64,000 nucleotides of DNA from Coriobacteriia bacterium (GTDB lineage Bacteria; Actinomycetota; Coriobacteriia; Anaerosomatales; Anaerosomataceae): assembly GCA_030655755.1 (NCBI GenBank), contig JAUSOQ010000043.1, positions 1 through 64,000 on the forward strand, written 5' to 3'. The notes below the pieces were generated by a model. That model made no database searches, was not told the origin of the DNA, and saw nothing but the letters and a program-made list of their open reading frames with translations. Shown here one piece after another: positions 45,153 to 55,286 of this stretch. Both the position numbers and the translations under genes were made by a program. Each line of letters opens with the position of its first letter. The first letter of the stretch is position 1.

Positions 45153-45883
45153 ACCGCATGGTCCTGATCGCCCGTGCGGTTATAACCGATAGCATCCGAC
45201 GTCGCGTTCCGTACGTTATCGTGCTTTTCGCAGGTGCGCTGGCTGCGGCGATACCGTCGCTTCCAAACTACGGCATGGGTGTGGAACCCGCAGTCTTCCG
45301 TGAGGTGTCGCTGGCGCTCATGTACGTAGCGGTCATTGTGCTTGCGCTTGCGCTTGCGGCCAATCGTCTGCCTGCCGAGTTCGAGCGTCGTACGGTATAT
45401 GCGGTGCTTGCCAAACAGGTCTCTCGTTGGGAGTACCTTGTCGGTACGTGGGCCGGTCTGACCGTCGTCATGACTGCCGTCATCGCCGCGTTCACCGTGG
45501 TGATCCAGGTGGTCGCCGTGCTGTTCTATGGTGATCCGATGTGGGTCCTGTGGGTGGGAGCGCTGTCGATGCTTCTTGAGGCTGGAGTCGTCATCGCGGT
45601 CGCGGTCGCGATATCGACGCTCATGGGCCCTGTCGTGGTCGTGGTCGCGACGCTCACGATCCTCTTCATCGGCCACTCTCGGTCAACATTGCTGGGTGGA
45701 CTCGGCGCGGCCGAACTCAGCTACTTCTACCCGTCACTGGACTCGTTCAACATCATGCTGCCCGTAGCTCACGGCAACGGTGTCTCGGCACTGGCGGTCG
45801 TGAGCATGCTGACGGTGTTCGTCGGGTTCACCGGTCTGGCGCTGTTGCTCGGCGTCGTCATGATCGGGCGGAAGGACCTGTGA
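45149..45883 (+). CDS. ABC-2-type transporter permease
   Basis: A 244-residue membrane protein with about six helices: FAGALAAAIPSLP, VSLALMYVAVIVLALALAAN, WAGLTVVMTAVIAAFTVVIQ, LSMLLEAGVVIAVAVAIST and VVSMLTVFVGFTGLALLLGV. RLPAEFERRTVYAVLAKQVS is the cytosolic motif of NosY/ABC-2 type permeases. It forms an exporter or membrane-remodelling pair with the upstream ATPase. The substrate is unknown. Confidence 0.85.
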   Translation: MNRMVLIARAVITDSIRRRVPYVIVLFAGALAAAIPSLPNYGMGVEPAVFREVSLALMYVAVIVLALALAANRLPAEFERRTVYAVLAKQVSRWEYLVGTWAGLTVVMTAVIAAFTVVIQVVAVLFYGDPMWVLWVGALSMLLEAGVVIAVAVAISTLMGPVVVVVATLTILFIGHSRSTLLGGLGAAELSYFYPSLDSFNIMLPVAHGNGVSALAVVSMLTVFVGFTGLALLLGVVMIGRKDL

Positions 45884-46581
45884 TGGGCGTACATGCCCAG
45901 AAAGGGATGCGCGCCTGGATGGTGATAACACTCGCCGTTCTGCTGCTGGCGCTCCTTCTTGGCGGTCAGGCGTTGTCCGATCACGTCGTACCGGAAGCGA
46001 GCGGGGGCGCGACCGTCGATGCCGTGGGCCGTGCCGGCTTCGCCTACTTGAGTGGTTTTCGCACGTACATCGCAGCGGTGCTGTGGAACCGTCTCCATCC
46101 GGTGATGCACCTCTACTACTCCGGCGTGGGTTTTCGGGACATGCGGTACATGGTGTCGACGATCGGCGCCGTGGTCATGCTCGATCCCCAGCTCATTGAG
46201 CCGTACTACGTGGGTGCATGGATCGTCGCGGCCAACGATCAGGTGGCCGAGGGCATAGCGCTGGCTCGCAAGGGAACCGAGGCGAACCCGAGATCCGGTC
46301 TGCTTCGCGTGAACTACGCGGAGATCCTCGAGGTGTGGGGAAACGACCTTGCGGCGGCTCACGAGCAGGCTGCGATCGCCATGGATCCTGACATGGAGTG
46401 GCGGGACGGTTTCGAGAAGCACGACTCCTATGCTGTGATCGGTTCGATCATGAGGTTGTTCGGAGACGAGGAGCGGGTAGCGCTGGTAGATGCGGAGATC
46501 GAGCGTATCAACGTGGAACTCGGTGATTCGCTGCCGCCTGATCCGCATGACCACGACGGTGACGGTGTACCCGACCATTAG
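45883..46581 (+). CDS. TPR-like membrane protein with C-terminal calcium-loop motif
   Basis: A 232-residue protein coupled to the ABC permease (TGATG overlap). It has an N-terminal membrane helix (MVITLAVLLLALLLGGQALS), then helices that read like tetratricopeptide repeats (GFAYLSGFRTYIAAVLWNRL; PYYVGAWIVAANDQVAEGIA; EILEVWGNDLAAAHEQAAIA), and a tail PDPHDHDGDGVPDH that matches the DxDxDGxxD calcium-binding loop of thrombospondin type 3 or dockerin-like repeats. The bulk probably lies outside the membrane. I infer it is an accessory subunit of the ABC transporter; no family name can be given. Confidence 0.72.
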   Translation: MGVHAQKGMRAWMVITLAVLLLALLLGGQALSDHVVPEASGGATVDAVGRAGFAYLSGFRTYIAAVLWNRLHPVMHLYYSGVGFRDMRYMVSTIGAVVMLDPQLIEPYYVGAWIVAANDQVAEGIALARKGTEANPRSGLLRVNYAEILEVWGNDLAAAHEQAAIAMDPDMEWRDGFEKHDSYAVIGSIMRLFGDEERVALVDAEIERINVELGDSLPPDPHDHDGDGVPDH

Positions 46582-46605
46582 ACCTACGCAGCGCGAAAGG
46601 GCCCG

Positions 46606-47127
46606 ATGACGTTCCTGAGACCGTCACAGCGGATAGCCGATGTGCGAGGAATCGACCTAGACGCGCTCGAGGCAACCGGCGTACGCGGTCTTCTCATTGA
46701 CCTGGACAACACCATTCTGCCGCGTGACACGAGTGTCGTCCCCGACGACATCGCAGCCTGGATCGCTGTTGTCGGAAACCGGTTCCGGATATGTCTTGTC
46801 TCCAACAACTGGCATGAGCGCGTCCGTGAAGTCGCAGCAGAGCTGAGGCTTCCCCTCGTGGCAAGAGCTGTGAAGCCTCTGCCGTTCGCTTTCATCAAGG
46901 CGTTGCGGACCATCGATGTGCGAGCACGACAGAGCGCTGTGATCGGTGATCAGATCTTCACTGATGTGGCGGGCGGCAATCTGATCGGCGCGATGACCAT
47001 CATGGTCGATCCGCTCTCATCGGCCGATCTGTGGCACACGCTTTTGCTGCGAAGGCTTGAGGCGAGGATAATGAGGCACGAGCTGCCGAAGGTAGTGGCA
47101 TCGGTGAAGGATGAGACGTGCAAATAG
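46606..47127 (+). CDS. YqeG family HAD IIIA-type phosphatase
   Basis: A 173-residue HAD-superfamily protein: LLIDLDNTILPRD (the DxDxT nucleophile motif), CLVSNNWHERV (motif II), KPLPFAFIKAL (motif III Lys) and IGDQIFTDVAGGNLIGAMTI (motif IV). The YqeG/GEP4 group dephosphorylates phosphatidylglycerol phosphate or similar in some organisms; the substrate here is not established. It commonly sits beside aroE in Gram-positive bacteria, as here, overlapping its GTG. Confidence 0.9.
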   Translation: MTFLRPSQRIADVRGIDLDALEATGVRGLLIDLDNTILPRDTSVVPDDIAAWIAVVGNRFRICLVSNNWHERVREVAAELRLPLVARAVKPLPFAFIKALRTIDVRARQSAVIGDQIFTDVAGGNLIGAMTIMVDPLSSADLWHTLLLRRLEARIMRHELPKVVASVKDETCK

Positions 47128-48014
47128 ACGGACGGACCAAGACCGCCGGAGTGATAGGGTGGCCCATCGAGCACTCGCTGTCTCCCGCGATGCACAATGC
47201 GGCATACGAGAGTCTCGAACTCAACTGGGTCTACGTGCCGCTTCCGGTGCAAGACCAGGGGGGACTCATCCGTGTGGTCAGTGCCATGCGAGCGTTGCCC
47301 TTCGTCGGCTTCAATGTGACCATGCCCTACAAGCAGGCCATGCTCGAACTCTGTGATGAAGTCGCCATGTTCGCTCAGATGGCCGGTGCGGTGAACACGG
47401 TGCACTGTGTCGACGGTCGTCTCATCGGCTATAACACTGACGGTCGCGGCCTGCTCGAATCGCTGGCCGAGGAGACCGGCTTTACGCCTGAGGGCCGCCG
47501 CGTTGTCATCGTGGGTACTGGTGGAGCGGCGGGGGCTGCAATGGTGGGATTCATCCTCGGCAAGGCCTCGCACCTCACGATCACCGGTCGCGACGTCGAC
47601 AAGGCGGACCAGATGCTCGCCCGTGTCCAGGACTACCTGCGCGGCGTGCAAGTCCATGCGGTCGCTCTTGGTCCCGATGCCGAGGAGTCTGTCCGTAGCG
47701 CTGATTTGATCGTGAACGCGACCTCGCTTGGTATGAAGTCTGATGACCTGAGTCCCATTCCCGTGGAATGGCTCTCGGCGAACCAGGTCGTCTGCGACAT
47801 GACGTACGTATGCGCGGATACCGCTTTGCTCTGCGGTGCCCGAGCGGCCGGTGCGAAGACGATGAGTGGGCTCGGTATGCTCGTCGCTCAAGGTGCGCTG
47901 GCGATCGACATCTGGATGGAGTCCGCGCAGGTAAGAGCGCCGCGGGATGTCATGCGAAGTGCAGCGGAGAAGACCCTTGAGGGCATCCGTATCGGAGAGG
48001 GTGGCCGCGGGTGA
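47118..48014 (+). CDS. aroE: Shikimate dehydrogenase
   Basis: AroE reduces 3-dehydroshikimate to shikimate in aromatic amino acid synthesis. The 298-residue protein has VIGWPIEHSLSPAMHNAAYE, GFNVTMPYKQAML (catalytic Lys), GAVNTVHCVDGRLIGYNTDG, a glycine-rich NADP loop (VIVGTGGAAGAAMVGF), VNATSLGMKSDD and KTMSGLGMLVAQGALAID. It begins at GTG 47118, within the yqeG end, and its TGA overlaps the first pilus gene (GTGA). Confidence 0.95.
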   Translation: MQIDGRTKTAGVIGWPIEHSLSPAMHNAAYESLELNWVYVPLPVQDQGGLIRVVSAMRALPFVGFNVTMPYKQAMLELCDEVAMFAQMAGAVNTVHCVDGRLIGYNTDGRGLLESLAEETGFTPEGRRVVIVGTGGAAGAAMVGFILGKASHLTITGRDVDKADQMLARVQDYLRGVQVHAVALGPDAEESVRSADLIVNATSLGMKSDDLSPIPVEWLSANQVVCDMTYVCADTALLCGARAAGAKTMSGLGMLVAQGALAIDIWMESAQVRAPRDVMRSAAEKTLEGIRIGEGGRG

Positions 48015-49684
48015 CCGCCGCATCGGGCAAGCGCCTCGGCAAGGTGCTTGTCAAGGCCGGGGTGATCACCGAGGAGCAGATGACGTCGGCTCTGGCTGAT
48101 GCTAACGGTCGTTCACTCACGGCCGTACTCGTCGAACAAGGAGTCTCGACGGAGGTGAAGATCGCACAGGCGGTCGCCGAGAACATGGGCCTCGCGTTCG
48201 TCGATCTTGCAGCGTACGAGATAGACCCCGCGGCCGCTACTCTGCTTGCCATCGACCTGGCGAGGCGTCACCAGGTTCTGCCGATCAAGATCCAAGACGA
48301 CGAACTCGTCGTCGCGATGGCGGACCCCGCGAATATCTTCGCGATCGACGATCTGCGCATCGTGACCGGCTACGAGATCAGGCCGGTCGTTTCGACTGAG
48401 AGTGACCTCATGTCCGCCCTCGACAAGTTCGCCACGATGAATGCGAACGTTGACGACATGGTCGGTGACCTCGGCGAAGGCATGGTTTCAGAGGAGATCG
48501 ACGACGCTAAGGCTGCGAAAGACGAAGAAGCGCCTGTCGCCAAGCTCATGAACCTCATCATCAGCGAGGCGATCAGACAGGGCGCTGGCGACATATACGT
48601 AGAGCCTCTTGAGAACGATTTGCGGGTCCGGTACCGGATCGACGGCGTGTGCCAGGAGGTCGTGCGCAGCCCGAAGAAACTGCATCGGCAGCTTCTCAAT
48701 CGCATCAAGATCGCCTCCGGCATGGATATCGCCGAGAAGCGTGTTCCGCAGGATGGTCGGTTTGGTGTCGTTCTTGACGGCAAAGCGGTCGACTTCCGGG
48801 TTGCGGTGCTGCCGACGGTGCAAGGTGAGATGTCCGTGCTGCGATTGCTGCGGCGCGACTCGATCATGATGTCGCTCGAGGACCTGGGTTTTCTCGAGAA
48901 CCCGCTGAGTAGGCTTCTTGATGCGCTGTCAAGACCCTACGGAGCGATCCTTGTCACCGGGCCCACCGGCTCAGGTAAGTCGACGACGCTGTATGCGGCG
49001 ATCAACCGTACGACCAAGCCTACGGTGAACCTGATCACCGTCGAGGATCCGGTCGAGTATCGGCTCGAAGGTCTCTCGCAGGTGCAGGTGCACGAGAAGG
49101 CGGGTCTCACGTTCGCCTCAGCGCTGCGGTCGATCCTTCGACAGGACCCCGACGTGGTCATGATCGGTGAGATCCGCGACAAGGAGACCGGTACGATCGC
49201 CATCGAGGCCGCGCTCACTGGACACCTTGTGCTCTCGACGCTCCATACCAACGATGCTCCTTCGGCGATCACGCGTCTCACTGAGATGGGGATCGAACCT
49301 TTCTTGTCCGCCTCGGCGATCAACTGTGTGTTGGCGCAACGTCTTGCGCGTCGCCTGTGTCCCGAGTGCAAGGAGCCGTACACACCGGATGAGGCGGTGC
49401 TGACGCGTTTAGGGTTCCCGTTCGAGCCTGGTAAGCCGCCCACTCTGTACCGGGCGGTCGGATGCAAGCGGTGCTCCGGCATCGGTTACAAAGGTCGCAT
49501 GGGCATTCACGAGGTCATGACGGTTTCCGAGGAGATAGAGCGCGCCGCCGTGAACCATGCATCGGGTGACGTGCTGATGCGTCTCGCTATCAGCGAAGGT
49601 ATGGTGACCCTGAAGCAAGACGGCCTTGCCAAGGTCGCCATGGGAACGACGTCGATCGAGGAGATCATGCGCGTCGTCGTGTGA
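48011..49684 (+). CDS. pilB: Type IV pilus extension ATPase, PilB/GspE family (first copy)
   Basis: The hexameric ATPase that powers pilus assembly. The 557-residue protein has an N-terminal MshEN-like domain (residues about 6-120, starting RLGKVLVKAGVITEEQM), an N2 domain, then Walker A GPTGSGKSTTLYAA, the Asp box, Walker B VVMIGEIRDKETG, the His box LVLSTLHTNDAP and a zinc motif formed by CPECKE and GCKRCSGIGYKGRMG. It starts at GTG 48011, coupled to aroE. A second PilB follows 4 kb later at 53564; which is the main motor is not clear from sequence. Confidence 0.93.
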   Translation: MTAASGKRLGKVLVKAGVITEEQMTSALADANGRSLTAVLVEQGVSTEVKIAQAVAENMGLAFVDLAAYEIDPAAATLLAIDLARRHQVLPIKIQDDELVVAMADPANIFAIDDLRIVTGYEIRPVVSTESDLMSALDKFATMNANVDDMVGDLGEGMVSEEIDDAKAAKDEEAPVAKLMNLIISEAIRQGAGDIYVEPLENDLRVRYRIDGVCQEVVRSPKKLHRQLLNRIKIASGMDIAEKRVPQDGRFGVVLDGKAVDFRVAVLPTVQGEMSVLRLLRRDSIMMSLEDLGFLENPLSRLLDALSRPYGAILVTGPTGSGKSTTLYAAINRTTKPTVNLITVEDPVEYRLEGLSQVQVHEKAGLTFASALRSILRQDPDVVMIGEIRDKETGTIAIEAALTGHLVLSTLHTNDAPSAITRLTEMGIEPFLSASAINCVLAQRLARRLCPECKEPYTPDEAVLTRLGFPFEPGKPPTLYRAVGCKRCSGIGYKGRMGIHEVMTVSEEIERAAVNHASGDVLMRLAISEGMVTLKQDGLAKVAMGTTSIEEIMRVVV

Positions 49685-49816
49685 TCTGGCCTTCTACCTC
49701 GTGTTGTGTGACGTTGGTCTACATGAGAAACTGGGAGCGCCCGCCCGGCAGGGTCTTGTTGTCGTGCCTGCCGTCAGGTTTGTGTACAGTCAGTGCCATG
49801 GACGAGGTGACGGTTG

Positions 49817-50464
49817 ATGGTTGACAAGGGAATCGGTGACTACTTCATCAGCGACTCCGAAGACGAGGCGCTTGAGGATGACGAGTTGTTGACGGCTCCG
49901 GTCGTCGTGCAGGTCGCGGCTCCGGTGCCCCAGCGTGCCCCACAGCCGGTAGTGGTCGCGCCCCAAGTGGTCGCACCTCAAGTGGTCGCACCTCAAACGT
50001 TCGCACCCCAAACGGTTGTGCCCCAGGTGGCGAGTGTGACTCCGGCAGTGCCCGAGCCGACTCCTGTTCCGCAGCCGGCTACTGCTGTCACACAGGCATC
50101 ACGTGAGGAACGGCTCACGCAGGCACTCGATGAGCTTATGCACGATGACCCTGACATACAGGCCGCTGCACTCGTGAGTCTTGACGGCTTCACGATGGCC
50201 TCCGCGCTGCCTCAGGGCATGCAGGCGGATCGAGTCGGCGCCATGTCGGCTGCGATCCTCGGTCTCGGTGAGCGAGCCGCCACCGAACTCGGCAGGGGGC
50301 ATCTCTCGCAGGTCTTCATCGAGGGGGAGAACGGTTACGTGCTGCTCATCGCGGCGGGTAGTCGGGCTGTGTTGACGGCACTGGCGGACCCTGAGTCCAA
50401 GCTTGGACTTGTGCTCTATGACATGAAGACGGCTGCCGAGCGGATCGGCGCCATTCTCGGCTGA
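49817..50464 (+). CDS. Roadblock/LC7 domain protein (MglB/CvnB-like)
   Basis: A 215-residue protein. The first about 90 residues are acidic then Pro-rich, with near repeats of VVAPQ/VAPQT (residues about 42-75, DNA 49955-50028). The C-terminal about 125 residues are the roadblock fold: RLTQALDELMHDDPDIQAAA, LVSLDGFTMASALPQGMQAD, RVGAMSAAILGLGERAATEL, and YVLLIAAGSRAVLTALADPE. Roadblock proteins act as partners or activating proteins for small GTPases (MglB for MglA; CvnB for CvnD). The GTPase at 52422 is the obvious partner. The start is ATG 49817. Confidence 0.85.
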   Translation: MVDKGIGDYFISDSEDEALEDDELLTAPVVVQVAAPVPQRAPQPVVVAPQVVAPQVVAPQTFAPQTVVPQVASVTPAVPEPTPVPQPATAVTQASREERLTQALDELMHDDPDIQAAALVSLDGFTMASALPQGMQADRVGAMSAAILGLGERAATELGRGHLSQVFIEGENGYVLLIAAGSRAVLTALADPESKLGLVLYDMKTAAERIGAILG

Positions 50465-50506
50465 TACGATCACGCTTTGTTCGCGAAAGGGTAACGGCGA
50501 GAATCG

Positions 50507-52405
<1,899 letters not shown>

Positions 52406-52421
52406 GAAACGGAGCTCGCGA

Positions 52422-52949
52422 GTGCAGTCTGTGAAAGTTGTCGTGACAGGTCCGTTCAACGCCGGAAAGACGACATTCATCAAGTCGGTTAGTGAGATAA
52501 CCGTACTTTCGACGGAACGTCAGGTAAGTGACGTTTCCGGCGAGGGTGGCGGAGAGACGACCGTTGCCATGGACTTCGGTCGGATCACGATCTCCGATGA
52601 CGTCGTGCTCTACCTGTTCGGAACACCCGGGCAGGAGCGCTTCTCGTTCATGTGGGAGACTCTGTCCGAGGGGATGTTGGGCTTCGTACTGCTCGTTGAT
52701 GCCGACAGTCAGGAGTCGATCAGCGATGCCGCGTCGATGATCGAGTTCTTCACGAACATGTCTGACGTTCCGTTCGTTGTCGCAGCAAACAAGGTCCGGG
52801 AAGGGGATACAGCGTCTCTGAACGGCATTCGCACCCGACTTTCACTCGCTGATAGTGTGCCGTTACTACCGTGTGACGCGAGGGACAAGGACGGCGTGAA
52901 GGCTGTCCTTCTGGGACTTCTGTACGAGATCCTCGACAGCATGAGCTGA
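52422..52949 (+). CDS. Small GTPase of the CvnD/MglA-like group
   Basis: A 175-residue P-loop GTPase: GPFNAGKT (10-17) is G1, TTVAMDFGRI carries the Thr and Asp typical of COG2229-type GTPases, and FGTPGQERF (66-74) is G3. The expected G4 NKxD reads NKVR (123-126), so the guanine-binding Asp is lacking. The group includes CvnD of Streptomyces conservons and resembles MglA, which sets the active pole of type IV pili in Myxococcus. The start is GTG 52422. Its partner is likely the roadblock protein at 49817. Confidence 0.87.
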   Translation: MQSVKVVVTGPFNAGKTTFIKSVSEITVLSTERQVSDVSGEGGGETTVAMDFGRITISDDVVLYLFGTPGQERFSFMWETLSEGMLGFVLLVDADSQESISDAASMIEFFTNMSDVPFVVAANKVREGDTASLNGIRTRLSLADSVPLLPCDARDKDGVKAVLLGLLYEILDSMS

Positions 52950-52951
52950 TC

Positions 52952-53452
52952 GTGGACCCGCGCTACTACATCTTCGGCGGGCTTATCCTTTTCGCCGCTA
53001 CAATGTTTGCGGTGGCCATTCTGGCTTCTCTCAGGCACCGGCGGGCGGCCAGTAACGCACGACGCGTCGCGGAACGCATTCAGGTACTTGCGACGTATGC
53101 CGTGGCTGCTCCTGATGCGCAGCTCTCAACCGGCCTTCCGGCTGAGCCTGGACATCATTCGGAACCCGAACTCGAACCCGAACTCGAACTCGAACTCGAA
53201 CTCGAACCCATCTTCACTCCCGCTCCCGCATATGAGCCAGAGGCGGTTCCGGAATCCCAAGAAGCCCCGGCGTCTCTGGGTAGTCCGCTTCGAGAGGACG
53301 TTGTCGGGTACGCGCTCGTTGCACCAGTGGAGCTACACTTCACGGAGGGGAAGGGTCGCGTGGGTGTCCGTCCGGGCACTCGGACCTATGCGGAGTTCCA
53401 GCGCATGGCGGGTGTGATTCTGGGCGATCTCGAGCGATTGCGCCGTTCGTAG
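52952..53452 (+). CDS. Single-span membrane protein with Glu-rich repeat
   Basis: A 166-residue protein starting at GTG 52952, two bases after the GTPase stop. It has an N-terminal membrane helix (FGGLILFAATMFAVAILASL), a basic segment (RHRRAASNARRVAERI), a Glu-Leu/Glu-Pro repeat of about 20 residues (DNA 53160-53207), and a conserved-looking C-terminal part (RVGVRPGTRTYAEFQRMAGV). The body is probably cytosolic. No family is recognised. It may tether the GTPase module to the membrane near the pilus base; this is inference from position and layout. Confidence 0.7.
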   Translation: MDPRYYIFGGLILFAATMFAVAILASLRHRRAASNARRVAERIQVLATYAVAAPDAQLSTGLPAEPGHHSEPELEPELELELELEPIFTPAPAYEPEAVPESQEAPASLGSPLREDVVGYALVAPVELHFTEGKGRVGVRPGTRTYAEFQRMAGVILGDLERLRRS

Positions 53453-53563
53453 ACGATGACGGTCGTAAAGGTGCGCTTCGCTAGTGTCGATTCATGCACT
53501 TGTCGTACCATTGGGGGGCGTGCTACGTGCGCTCAAGCTGTCACACTCTGAGGAGCTGTATTC

Positions 53564-55234
53564 GTGGCTGAAGCGGGCCAGAGACTCGGCCAGTTGTTGA
53601 TGCGGGCCGGCGTCATCACTGAGCGCCAACTCAATGATGCGCTTGAGGTCCATAAAGCGACGGGCAGTCCCCTGGGTCGGGTGTTGGTCGACCTTGGCTC
53701 TGCGACTCAGGGTGCGATCCTCTCTGTCATGGCGCGTCAGATCGGCATTCCCTACATCGACTTCTCTGAGAAGAATCCGGACGCGAATGCCGTTGCGATC
53801 GTCCCGCGCGAATTAGCGAATCGCTATACGCTGATGCCGGTGGAGATCGACGAGGACAATCACCTGATCGTTGCGATGGCTGATCCCCAGAACGTTCTCG
53901 CTCTGGACGACTTGAGGATCCTCACGGGTTATGAGATCCGTCCGGCCATCTCGACCAAGGACGCGATACTTGCTGCGATCGAGGACTACTACAAAGTCGT
54001 CGAGCATGTTGATACGGACTTCTTGGGTGGGGATGAGTCCGAGGTTGCCGACCTTTCCGCACTCACTGAGGTCTCCGCTGAGGCGCCGATCGTCAAGCTT
54101 GTCAACTACATCATCAACAAGGCGGTCTCAGAACGAGCGAGTGATATCCACATCGAGCCGCAGGAGAAGAATCTCCGCGTTCGGTATCGCGTGGACGGCG
54201 TGTTGCACGAGGCGATGCGTAGCCCGAAGTCCACCCAGCAGGCGATCATCAGCCGGTTCAAGATCATGTCGGACATGGACATCGCCGAGACGCGCAAACC
54301 GCAGGACGGGCACACGGCACTCACCATCGGTGGGCACAAGATGGACTTCCGTGTCTCCACGCTACCCACGGTGTATGGGGAGCGGGTAGTCCTTCGCATC
54401 CTACGCAAAGACAACATCATGCTGCGTCTCGAAGATCTCGGGTTCATACCGGCCGCGCTGGAGCGTTTCGAATCGTCATTCCGTAAGCCGTATGGCGCCA
54501 TCCTTGTCACGGGACCGACGGGTTCGGGCAAGTCCACAACGCTTTATGGTGCCGTCAACGTGTTGAACGATCCCTCCAAACACATCATCACCGCCGAGGA
54601 CCCTGTCGAGTATCGGCTTCCCGGAGTGAACCAGATACAGACCAATGTGAAAGCCGGGCTCACGTTCGCGCGGGCGTTGCGGTCGTTCCTTCGCTGCTCG
54701 CCGGACGTGATCTTGGTGGGCGAGATCCGTGACCAGGAGACGGCGAAGATCGCGATAGAGTCAGCGCTTACCGGGCATCTGGTGCTGTCAACGTTGCACA
54801 CCAACGATGCCGCCGGCGCCGTGACCCGTCTTACGGAGATGGGGGTCGAGCCGTTCTTGGTGGCATCTGCCGTTGACTGCGTACTCGCCCAACGTCTGGC
54901 TCGGAAGCTATGTTCCGACTGCAAGGTCGAGTACACACCACAGCGGCAGGCACTGCTCGATGCCGGATACCCCGAGGACAATCTACCGGAGAAGCTCTAC
55001 CGGGGGGGCGGCTGCAAGAAATGCGGCGGCACCGGATATCGCGGGCGAACAGGCGTCCACGAGGTCATGTTGCTCAGCGAAGAGATCGGTGATCTCACCG
55101 TGAAGGAGGCCACCGCCGAAGAGATCAAGGCGGTCGCCGTCGAGCAGGGGATGCTCACACTCAAGGAGGACGGCCTTGAGAAAGTCCGCATGGGTGTAAC
55201 ATCGATAGAGGAGATCTTGCGGGTCATTGTGTGA
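53564..55234 (+). CDS. Type IV pilus extension ATPase, PilB/GspE family (second copy)
   Basis: A 556-residue paralogue of the ATPase at 48011, similar over its whole length. The MshEN-like start reads RLGQLLMRAGVITERQLNDA, a second half-motif PLGRVLVDLGSAT follows, then Walker A GPTGSGKSTTLYGA, Walker B VILVGEIRDQETA, the His box LVLSTLHTNDAA, and zinc-binding CSDCK with GCKKCGGTGYRGRTG. It is next to pilT and pilC, the usual place of the principal PilB. The start is GTG 53564 after GAGGAG. The same-length duplicate suggests divided roles or regulation. Confidence 0.93.
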   Translation: MAEAGQRLGQLLMRAGVITERQLNDALEVHKATGSPLGRVLVDLGSATQGAILSVMARQIGIPYIDFSEKNPDANAVAIVPRELANRYTLMPVEIDEDNHLIVAMADPQNVLALDDLRILTGYEIRPAISTKDAILAAIEDYYKVVEHVDTDFLGGDESEVADLSALTEVSAEAPIVKLVNYIINKAVSERASDIHIEPQEKNLRVRYRVDGVLHEAMRSPKSTQQAIISRFKIMSDMDIAETRKPQDGHTALTIGGHKMDFRVSTLPTVYGERVVLRILRKDNIMLRLEDLGFIPAALERFESSFRKPYGAILVTGPTGSGKSTTLYGAVNVLNDPSKHIITAEDPVEYRLPGVNQIQTNVKAGLTFARALRSFLRCSPDVILVGEIRDQETAKIAIESALTGHLVLSTLHTNDAAGAVTRLTEMGVEPFLVASAVDCVLAQRLARKLCSDCKVEYTPQRQALLDAGYPEDNLPEKLYRGGGCKKCGGTGYRGRTGVHEVMLLSEEIGDLTVKEATAEEIKAVAVEQGMLTLKEDGLEKVRMGVTSIEEILRVIV

Positions 55235-55286
55235 GGCGCTCGCCGCCTAAGGATGGCGTTGGGCTCACAAAAGGGGACGTGGTCAC

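Noticed and set aside
49747-49774. CGGCAGG/CCTGCCG repeat in the gap before the roadblock gene as a terminator of the first pilB
   Set aside because: The 14-base loop is long, the stem is 7 bp and no T-run follows. It could equally be chance in GC-rich sequence.
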